Shown here one piece after another: positions 56,291 through 64,000 of a DNA stretch of 64,000 nucleotides. The position numbers and the translations under genes are program-made. The stretch comes from Paralithodes platypus (lineage: Eukaryota; Arthropoda; Malacostraca; Decapoda; Lithodidae): the NCBI GenBank assembly GCA_032716605.1, contig CM064481.1:20640811-20704810 (forward strand), in the 5' to 3' direction. The notes below the pieces were generated by a model, which saw nothing but the letters and a program-made list of their open reading frames with translations, was not told where the DNA came from and did not search any database. Numbering within the stretch: position 1 is the stretch's first letter; every line of letters begins with the position of its first letter.

Positions 56291-58638
56291 TTTTTTTTTT
56301 TTTTTTTTTTTTCTATGTGATTGAGGGAGGCAAAAGGCATAACTGCCTATAGCGAGTGCCTCCCCCATAGTTGAAAGAGTGACAGGGCCAAAATCAAGGG
56401 ACGTTCGAGCCAAAATGCCTGGACACACAGAGTTTGAAGCAATTTAAGTCATAGGAAGAGGGAAAGACTGATTCTGGGAGAGAGTTCCAGAGCTCAGCTG
56501 TTGAGTAGAAGAAAGTTTGAGAGTAACGTTTCACTCTTGGGTTGGAGAGTTGCACAGAGTAGGGGTGGGATTGAGTTGCAAGACGGGTACCACGTGCCTT
56601 ACGTAAAGGAGGTGGTATGCACTGGGATAGCTCTGAGGAACACTGATTATTATAGTAGCGATAGAATAGCGAGAGAGATGCAACATTGCGGCGGAGAGAG
56701 AGAGATTGCAGAGAGTTGGTGATTGGACGGGAGTTAATGATACGAAAGGCCTTCCTTTCAACTTTGTCTAGGAGAGCGGTGTGAGAGGAACCTCCCCACA
56801 CATGTGAACAATACTCAATACAAGGGCGCACTATGCCCCTGTACAGAGCAAGAAGCTGTGCAGGGGAAAAGAACCCCCTAAGGCAGTTGAGCACACCCAG
56901 CTTCTGGGAGGCTGCCTTAGCAAGACTGGTAATATGGTCCTTCCAAATGAGAGCAGAAGAAAAAGAGACACCAAGAATATTGAGAGAAGATGAAGGGTTG
57001 ATTTTTGTATTGTTGAAGAATAAGGGATAGTCCGCTGGGAGATCCTGACGGGTAGATAGATGGAGAAATTGGGTTTTGGAAGCATTAAAGTTAACAAGGT
57101 TTTCTCTGCCCCAATTGGAAATAGTATTTAGATCAGAATTTAAGATTTCTATGGCTTCATTACGTTTGTCGTTGAGGGATTGCTGGCTGGGGCGTTCTGA
57201 AAAACTAATGGAGTAGTGTAAGGTTGAGTCGTCTGCGTATGAATGGATGGGAATTAAGGTACAGTTAAGGAGATCATTTATAAAAATTAGAAAGAGAATA
57301 GGAGATAGGACAGAGCCCTGAGGAACACTGGAGTTTATAGGGTGAGGAAGTGAACAATGGCCGTCCACAACCGCGGCTATGGAACGGCCGGAAAGGAAAT
57401 TAGAGACAAAGGCACAGATGGAGGGATAGAAACCGAAGGAGGGTAGTTTAGAAATTAAAGATTTATGCCAGATTCTATCGAAGGCTTTCGATATGTCTAG
57501 TGCAATAGAAAAAGTCTCACCGAAGTCCCGAAAGGAGGATGACCAAGAGTTAGTAAGATATGAAAGAAGATCACCAGTAGAGCGACCCTTAAGGAAGCCA
57601 TACTGGCGATCTGAGAGCAGATTATGAGAAGAGAAATGCTTAAGAAATTTGGAAGCAAGAATAGTTTCAAAAACTTTAGAAAGACAAGAGATAAGAGCAA
57701 TTGGACGATAGTTGGAGGGTTGAGAGCGGTCACCCTTCTTTGGGACAGGTTGAATGTGAGCAAACTTCCAGCATGAAGGGAAGACGTTAGAGGATAGACA
57801 GAGACGAAAGAGTTTGCCTAGGCAGGGAGTCAGCACGGAAGCACAGTTTTTGAGAACAACAGGAGGAACACCGTCCGGACCGTACGCCTTATTAGTGTTA
57901 AGCCCAGAGAGGGTAGAAAGTACATCTTTAGAAGAGATTAGGATATTAGGCATAAGTAAGAGAGAGGAGGGCGGAGAGGGAGGAATAGCACCGGAATCAT
58001 CCAAGGTGGAGTTTCTAGCAAAAGTTTGAGCGAAGAGTTTAGCTTTGTCAGAGGAAGAAGTGATGGTTGTGCCATCAGAGTGGGAAAGGGGAGGGAAAGA
58101 CGAGGAAGAGAAATTGTTGGAGAGGTTTTTGGCTAGATGCCAGAAAGCTTGGGAAGAGCTAGAGTTGGATAGTTCAGTGCATTTATTATTGATGAAAGAG
58201 TGTTTGGCAAGTCGAAGAACAGATTTGGCTTGATTCCGGGCAGAAACATATGAAGAATGAGAGTCTTGAGTTTTAAGGCGTCGGTACCGTTTGAATGCTT
58301 CCTCCTTATTGCGGACAGCAGTAGAACAGGCGTGAGTAAACCAAGATTTTTTAGCATTAGTCTAAGAGAAAGAGAATGGAATGTATGCTTCCATGCCCGA
58401 TAGGATTACCTCGGTAATGCGTTCAGCACTCTCCTCGGGTCCTCGGCCATGGAAGCAGAAATAATTCCATGGGAAATCAAAGAAGTACTGCCGAAGAGCC
58501 TCCCAGTCGGCAGCGCCAAAGTGCCACAAGCGCCGCCGGCTAGGAGGATCGGGTGGCTGTACTGGAGAGATAGGACAGGTGACAGAGATAAGTTTATGGT
58601 CGGAGGAGCCCAGAGGAGAGAAAAGATCGACAGTATAA
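56291..58638 (-). pseudogene. LINE A2, near-identical 5'-truncated copy of A1
   Basis: The minus strand carries the A1 ORF from within the endonuclease (about 58638) to the end at 56394, then the same 3' UTR and poly-A (T on the plus strand, 56291-56312). The protein differs from A1 at only a few positions. One nonsense change at 58362-58364 replaces the Gln of [10 protein letters not shown] by TAG. All RT motifs, including [10 protein letters not shown], are intact. Homology to A1 stops at 58638, exactly where a 14-bp inverted repeat begins. Confidence 0.9.
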
Positions 58639-58677
58639 GGTTGTTGCCAACATCTGGGGAATATTGGCAACAACCTT
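58637..58677. repeat. 14-bp perfect inverted repeat at the A2 5' junction
   Basis: AAGGTTGTTGCCAA at 58637-58650 and TTGGCAACAACCTT at 58664-58677 flank a 13-bp loop. It sits at the truncation point of LINE A2. Confidence 0.9.
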
Positions 58678-58910
58678 CCAATAGGGTAACCTCACTAGAG
58701 TGAACAATTTCCTACCAGAACCCGGTGATTGTATATATTGTAGAGATTAATTAATGTTAGGTAATTTAGTACTGTATAAGATTACCTTGATCAAGTTAAT
58801 TTAGTTATAAAACCTTGTAGAAATAAGTTTAGAACTGTAAAGAGGATCAGTTTAAATATTCCCGCGACCGCATACGCGATCCACCGTTTGCTTTAGGGTC
58901 GTTAATATTG
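58678..58910. other. Spacer between LINE A2 and LINE B2
   Basis: No gene recognised. It separates the 5' end of A2 from the 3' end of B2; both elements are on the minus strand. Confidence 0.5.
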
Positions 58911-60723
58911 TTACAGTTTCTTACAGTAGATCCTCTGGAAAAAGGCAAACTATGCCTGTGTATCCAGCTCAGTACCAGTACTTGCACTGCTGCGGTCGTT
59001 CACGGTGTTGGCGGCGGCGGTAGCAGACGCAACATTTTTACTATTCTGTATTTTTGTTTTATAATCAAACTTCAAATCTTCTCCCATGCTTTATCAAGAT
59101 TACTTTCAAACTCCCTTATTGATTCGGAATCGACTACATACTGGGGCAGTGCGTTCCACTCATTTACCACTCTATCACAAAATGAGTTCTTTGCCTTCTC
59201 AAGCCTATTTCTTTCTTTGTAAATTTTCTTAGAGTGTCCTCTCGTTCTTGTTCCCTCCCGCATCAAGAAGATACCTTCACACACATCCTCATCGTACTTT
59301 CCTGACACTATCTTAAAAGTCTCTATCATATCCCCTCTCTTTCTCCTATATGCCAGTGTCGGAAGCCCAATGTCCTCAACCTCTGCTCATAGCCCGCGTT
59401 CTTCAACGTTGGTACCAGCTTGCTAGCTCTCCTCTGCACTTTCTCCACTGCTTCTATATCCTTTACCATATATGGAGCCCACACCTGGTTTGCATATTCC
59501 AGGTGCGGCCTAACCAGCGCTGTATATAGATTCCTGAAGATTTCTTCGTCAAGTGACACAAATGTCCTCCTTATCAGCCCTACAATTCTATTGGCTTTGT
59601 TTATCTTTTCCGCTAAATGTTCTGAGAAATTTAACTTATTGTCTATCACTACTCCTATATCCTTTTCTGCACTCACTTCCTCCATCACTTCATACATACT
59701 GTATCCTACCTTGTCTATCTTGCTGGTCCCAATCCGCATGTACTTGCATTTTTTTGGATGAAAAGGCATTAACCAATGCTCAGACCATCCCTTCATGCCC
59801 TCCACATCTCCTTGAAGCAAACCCATATCTTCCTTACTCCTCACTCTTCTATACAGTTTAGTGTCATCCGCATACAGGTATACCACACTTCCATTAGTTA
59901 TAACTTCAGGGAAGTCGTTGATAAATATAACGAACAGCAGTGGTCCCAACACAGATCCCTGAGGTACCCCACTTGTAATTTCCCTCCACCCCGAGCCTAT
60001 TCCATTCACTAGTACCCTCTGTCTCCGATCTTTCAGGAAGGCTTCTATCCATTTCACACATTTCTCCCCTATATTATAGCTTCTAACTTTCTCTATTAAC
60101 CTTTTATGTGGGACCTTATCGAAGGCCTTCATAAAATCGCAATATACCACGTCTATTACATCACCATCTTCTAGAATTTGCATCCAATCATCTACCACCT
60201 TAATTAGCTGTAGTACCGTCGACCTCCCCGGCAAGAATCCGAACTGTCTCCCACTGAAAAGTTGGTTTGACTTCATATGCTCCATTATTCCTTCTCTAAT
60301 TACCGTTTCCATTAGTTTACACACAACACTTGTCAAACTGACTGGTCTATAATTCCCTGGGTCATTTCTCTTTCCCTTCTTAAATATAGCTGTTATGTTC
60401 GCCTCTCTCCAGTCCATCGGGATTTGTCCTGTATTAAACGATACCTCAAATAACATTTTCAATGGCTCTACTAACATCTCCCCTCCTTCCTTTATGATTC
60501 TTGGGTGTATTCCATCCGGTCCCGGTGACTTACTTCTGTTCATTTTTTCTATAGCCCTTCTTATTCTAGCATGGGAAAACTCTATTAGTTCTAGTGCCGG
60601 TGCCTGTTTGATGGGAATAGTAGGCACTGCATCCTCCGACTCCACTGTTAGTACCCCCCCAAAGTATTTCCCCAGCACCTCTGCTTTCTTCTTATCAGTC
60701 TCCGCTCTACTCCCATCATTCAA
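58911..60723 (-). pseudogene. LINE B2 reverse transcriptase part of ORF2
   Basis: Nearly identical to the B1 RT (37274-39052), with the same motifs through YLYADDTKLY. Two indels spoil the C terminus: a 1-bp loss near 59366 (RTLGLPTLAY becomes RTLGFRHWH) and a 4-bp loss near 59080 that removes the last residues. The TTG-linked offset with the endonuclease frame at 60720-60723 is the same as in B1. The 3' end shows the CTGTAAGAAA-type terminus at 58911. Confidence 0.85.
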
Positions 60724-61940
60724 CCACCCACCAGCTCTGGGATCCCTACTCTTCTTGATAACTTTTCCTGAATGTACTTCCAGAATATTTTTGGATTATC
60801 CTTCACATTTCTAGCTATCTCTCTCTCCCTCTCCTTCACCCCCCTCCTTGTTTCCCACCTTATTTTATTGTTTATTTGTCTGCGTTCCAGATCCACTTCC
60901 TTAGCCTCTATACTAGACCCCCTGTTCTTTTTTAACAATTTTAATCTTTCCCACAATCATTTCTTTCTTCTAATCAATATCCAAAGCTTTCTTTTCATTG
61001 GCAATTCTGGGTTAGTTCTTTTCCTCAATTTTGTTTTATCCTTATATTCCCTAACTGGTACACTTTTGGATACAGCATTCTCCAGTTTGACTCTAATTTT
61101 CCTCCACATTCCTTCAGCGTCTTCACCGTTCAAGTATTCCCCCCAGTCAATGTCCAAACACCGTCTCAGCAGCTCATAATCTGCTCTATCATACATGTAT
61201 ATTTTTCTATTGCTTCTATTATCCCTCTCTGATTTAATGTTACAACTAAAGCTTATACAGGCATGGTCACTACGACTAGGGCTATCCACATTAACATGTT
61301 CCACTATATCCTCTTCATTGCTAAAAATCAAATCAAGTACACTCCCCTGCGTCCCATCTCTATATCTTGTCATCTCTACAATATGTTGCGTTAAAAAACA
61401 ATCTCTCACTTTCTCTATAAACTTATTTTCCAGGCTACCCTGTCTCGCTGGAGTAGTACAATTTGCCCAGTTGATCCTTGGCAAATTGAAATCTCCAATT
61501 AAAATTTTATATTTGTTCTCTCTATTATCTATCTCCTCCATTGCTTTCAGTAGGTTATCATCCTCTCCCCTGCTATTATTTGGGCTTCTATATATAGAGG
61601 CAATTAGAATTGATCCTCTTACACATTTTACTTCAATACACAAATACTCACAATACTGCTGTCTCATATCCACCTCATTAACCTTGAGCTCTTTTCTTAC
61701 ATAAATAAACAGTCCTCTTCCAACCTCTGCTCTAATAGCATTTCTCTCATATAACTCAAAACCCTCCAAACTATATTCCACCAGTTCCCTTTCAATTCTA
61801 AAATGTTTTGGTCTTACTTCCTGTAGGGCTATGACATCAGGTTTTTCCTCTTCATCCTGCAACCTACATATCAGTTCTCTTTTCTTGTCCTGGGTAAACA
61901 CATCCACATTACTAAACATAATCCTTAATCCATCTACCAT
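60720..61940 (-). pseudogene. LINE B2 endonuclease part of ORF2
   Basis: ORF2 is readable from MVDGLRIMFSNVDVFTQ at 61940, though the same frame is open further upstream towards ORF1. Catalytic features are VIALQEVRP, ILIGDFNLPRINW and SRSDHACI. A single CGA-to-TGA change at 60957-60959 stops the frame in the basic linker (RRKK*). Beyond it the frame continues to PELVGG and its TGA at 60720. A few residues differ from B1. Confidence 0.85.
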
Positions 61941-62076
61941 TCCTTCAGCAATTACACCATCCCGCTCCTCCAGTCCGTACCCTACTCCCTTGTTAGCACT
62001 ACTGGGTCTGCCTCTTTGTCTCCTGTCTCTCCCTGTGACACCTCCACCCCGTTCTCCTCCTCCGTCACAACTCCCA

Positions 62077-63072
62077 TCACATTCTCTCCCCTCCCTGATC
62101 TCCCCCTCCTTCTACTCTTATAAACCACTTCCTCACTTTTCCGTCCCTCACTCTCCAGTAAAAATTTCTCTTATCCTCCTCATCCAACTTTCCATTATTT
62201 TCATCAGCCTTTTCTTGTAATTCCTTAAATTTTTTCCTTTGTTCTATACTCAAATCCTTCTTTAGTCTTATGTGTTTCAGTTTATCATTTGTATTTAGCC
62301 TCCAACTAAAATTTGTCACAGTCTCCGCCACTACCCTAGTTTTAAACTGTACCCTTATAGGTCTCATCTCTCCCCTTTTATATCTACCTATCCTACTGAC
62401 CTCCTCCACCTGCCCTTCCCATCCATATTCGTCCTCATCCACACCTTTCAAGACCTCCTTCACTGTCTCCATATCCCTCACTTTTCTCACTCCATTATCA
62501 TTCATATGAGTCTCTATATCTCCATACAAGATTACACCCCTATCCCTGTCCATGGCCTCCCACACAACACTCTCCTTGTTCTTCATGACCCCTACAACTG
62601 CACTCTCAAAACTTTTTTTGGTCATATTCATTTCTTCCTTTTGCTCTTTCATAATATCCTCCAAATCTTTGACTTTTTGTTTACCTACCACCGTCCATGC
62701 AGTCGACTCCTTTACTTCCGTGAAACGTCCTTCGTATTCCTTCAGCTGCTCCTTCAATGCCATATTCTCTGCTCCCAGTTCATCTACCCTTTTCAATACC
62801 ATCTCTTGGCTCTCATTAACTGCCAAAATAGGCCTGCATTCACTTCCTTCGCTAGGCCTATTCCCTTCCCCACCTGTCACACCACACATTACACACAGTG
62901 CCTTAACTTTCTCACCAATATCCCCCTTCCATTTCTCCGTATCACTCATCCACTTTTCCAAATCCTTCACAACAATACTAACCTCTTCTAACTTCTTATC
63001 TGTGCTCTTAAATCCCCGAAAACGTTGTAACCTTCCTTCCGCCTCCGTCATACCCGAAGTTCCCTCTGCCAT
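62077..63072 (-). CDS. LINE B2 ORF1, coiled-coil RNA-binding-type protein
   Basis: A complete 331-residue ORF from ATG at 63072 (MAEGTSGMTEAEGRL) to a TGA at 62077. The first half is strongly heptad-like and charged, consistent with a coiled coil (about residues 20-150). The middle has an RRM-like stretch (GVILYGDIETH...SRIGRYKRGEMRPIRVQF, about 175-245), a pattern found in ORF1 of CR1/L2-type LINEs. The end is basic and Gly-rich (RVEGGGDQGGERM). ORF1 proteins of this type coat the element RNA and act as nucleic-acid chaperones. It precedes ORF2 on the same strand, and the ORF2 frame is open up to or into its 3' end. Confidence 0.8.
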   Translation of the reverse strand: MAEGTSGMTEAEGRLQRFRGFKSTDKKLEEVSIVVKDLEKWMSDTEKWKGDIGEKVKALCVMCGVTGGEGNRPSEGSECRPILAVNESQEMVLKRVDELGAENMALKEQLKEYEGRFTEVKESTAWTVVGKQKVKDLEDIMKEQKEEMNMTKKSFESAVVGVMKNKESVVWEAMDRDRGVILYGDIETHMNDNGVRKVRDMETVKEVLKGVDEDEYGWEGQVEEVSRIGRYKRGEMRPIRVQFKTRVVAETVTNFSWRLNTNDKLKHIRLKKDLSIEQRKKFKELQEKADENNGKLDEEDKRNFYWRVRDGKVRKWFIRVEGGGDQGGERM

Positions 63073-63290
63073 GTTTGTTTACAAACTCAACAACTCACAA
63101 CCCTACCGCTGTCCCGTCACTACACACTCTTATTACACTATATATCACCCCTCCACCACACCAATATATCCTCCAAACACTTCACTAAATCCTTCCTCTT
63201 CTTGTTAGCCCCGTATGCACTCGATATCCGTGAATGAATTGACCATTCCCATAACATATGCCGGAGCCTCAAACTTGCGTCCGTCTTCCG
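63073..63290 (-). mobile_element. LINE B2 5' UTR, approximate
   Basis: GC-moderate sequence upstream of ORF1 up to CTTCCGCCATGG at about 63290. The exact 5' terminus is not determined because B1 is truncated and gives no comparison. Confidence 0.45.
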
Positions 63291-63533
63291 CCATGGTGTG
63301 CCGCTTCTGATATTTTTATATCATATATCAAATATTCTGATATTTTGATATCTTGATATTATGTTCACTAAATTGTTGTGAAATGATGTTCACCTTTATA
63401 ATTATATAATTTAAATGCTGATAATTATTTATATGATTTCGTGAAGAGGGAATGAACCCTTGGTAACGAATTAATATATAGTTTATTTAAGAGTCGGAAA
63501 TTGAAGTTCCGATCAGACGCTAGTAAACTTTTG
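63291..63533. other. Intergenic, nothing recognised
   Basis: AT-rich with repeated TGATATTT words at 63309-63360. No gene. Confidence 0.45.
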
Positions 63534-64000
63534 GGTAAGATCCTATGTAGCGGTAGTCACCATATTTTGTTTGCCCATTAACTAAGGATCCTTATTTATA
63601 TCCTCATATCTCTTAGTTATTTTCTTCACTTACCTCAACAATACTAAACCCCGATAGCTGGGGAGGGTATGAAATATATCAGGGAAAGAGAGGGGTTGAA
63701 ACACGGAGATTAACTAGAATATAGCCATCTTGATTAACCAAGCCAAGACGTTGTGTATCCTTGCTTGTGATTGGTTGTTGATTATCGTGACGTCATCAGC
63801 CAAGGCGGGCCTCAGCGATGACGTCATTCCAGCCTCGGCCAACATGTCGTCATTACACCCGCTTATTTTTACACCCGCTTAATCTTACACCCGGTTAATT
63901 TAACATCAGCGGTGTATATGTTTCACACAACGTGTATTATAATGTCATTAGTGCACTGTGTAATTTGCGTCTTGATATTCAAACCGTTTCTATTTATCAA
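63534..64000. repeat. Dispersed direct repeat, copy 2, cut by window end
   Basis: Nearly identical to 29012-29498, with about 10 bp missing near 63670 and a few substitutions. The two TGACGTCA sites (near 63789 and 63820) and the inverted CCAAT are retained. Confidence 0.85.

Overview
This is a nuclear eukaryotic window, most likely from an arthropod and plausibly a decapod crustacean. The grounds are TTAGG-type (CCTAA) telomeric pentamers at 30514-30560, tRNA-derived SINEs of a body type I associate with decapods (5617-6098), abundant GGCCTA-rich sequence, and a very dense load of non-LTR retrotransposons and piggyBac-, Tigger- and Harbinger-like DNA transposons. There are no operons, rRNA genes, CRISPR arrays or bacterial features. 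The species assignment is inference.

Layout. 1-3416: a piggyBac-family element with a long uninterrupted transposase frame on the minus strand and a satellite-like array beyond its 3' end. 3.4-11.1 kb: SINEs and one old LINE (E1, minus) cut into pieces by a Harbinger-like element, two SINEs, a piggyBac-type MITE and a Tigger-type MITE, most with readable target-site duplications. 11.5-12.8 kb: a decayed LINE (F). 13.3-14.95 kb: another Tigger-type MITE, tRNA-like direct repeats and a 32-bp tandem array. 15.99-18.99 kb: the only convincing non-transposon gene, a 999-1000-residue C2H2-type zinc-finger protein with an internal module duplication. 19.1-22.2 kb: nested TTAA-flanked elements. 22.2-25.4 kb: LINE remnants and a degenerate tandem repeat. 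25.5-28.6 kb: nearly intact LINE A1. 28.6-37.2 kb: low-coding DNA with paired direct repeats, recurring CCAAT/CRE modules, telomere-like repeats and a 259-bp palindrome. 37.2-40.2 kb: CR1-like LINE B1. 40.2-44.5 kb: duplicated AT-rich DNA and LINE E2, split by a 1.34-kb TA-flanked element. 44.8-49.3 kb: LINE C, whose first ORF joins a C4HC3 finger, a proline-rich stretch and three CCCH fingers. 49.36-53.01 kb: a second, broken piggyBac. 53.5-56.0 kb: LINE D. 56.3-58.6 kb: LINE A2. 58.9-63.3 kb: LINE B2, the most complete CR1-like copy, with ORF1. 63.53-64 kb: a second copy of the 29-kb repeat.

There is no pathway here. The window is mainly a record of transposition. The autonomous piggyBac elements and the TTAA-flanked short elements share a terminal signature, so short elements may have been moved by piggyBac transposases of this type. 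The A1/A2 and B1/B2 pairs are near-identical, which points to recent LINE activity. I see no unambiguous new biological system. The best leads are the repeat array shared downstream of both piggyBac genes, the multi-zinc-finger ORF1 of LINE C, a MITE carrying a copy of that ORF1 region, and a reading-frame offset shared by both CR1 copies.
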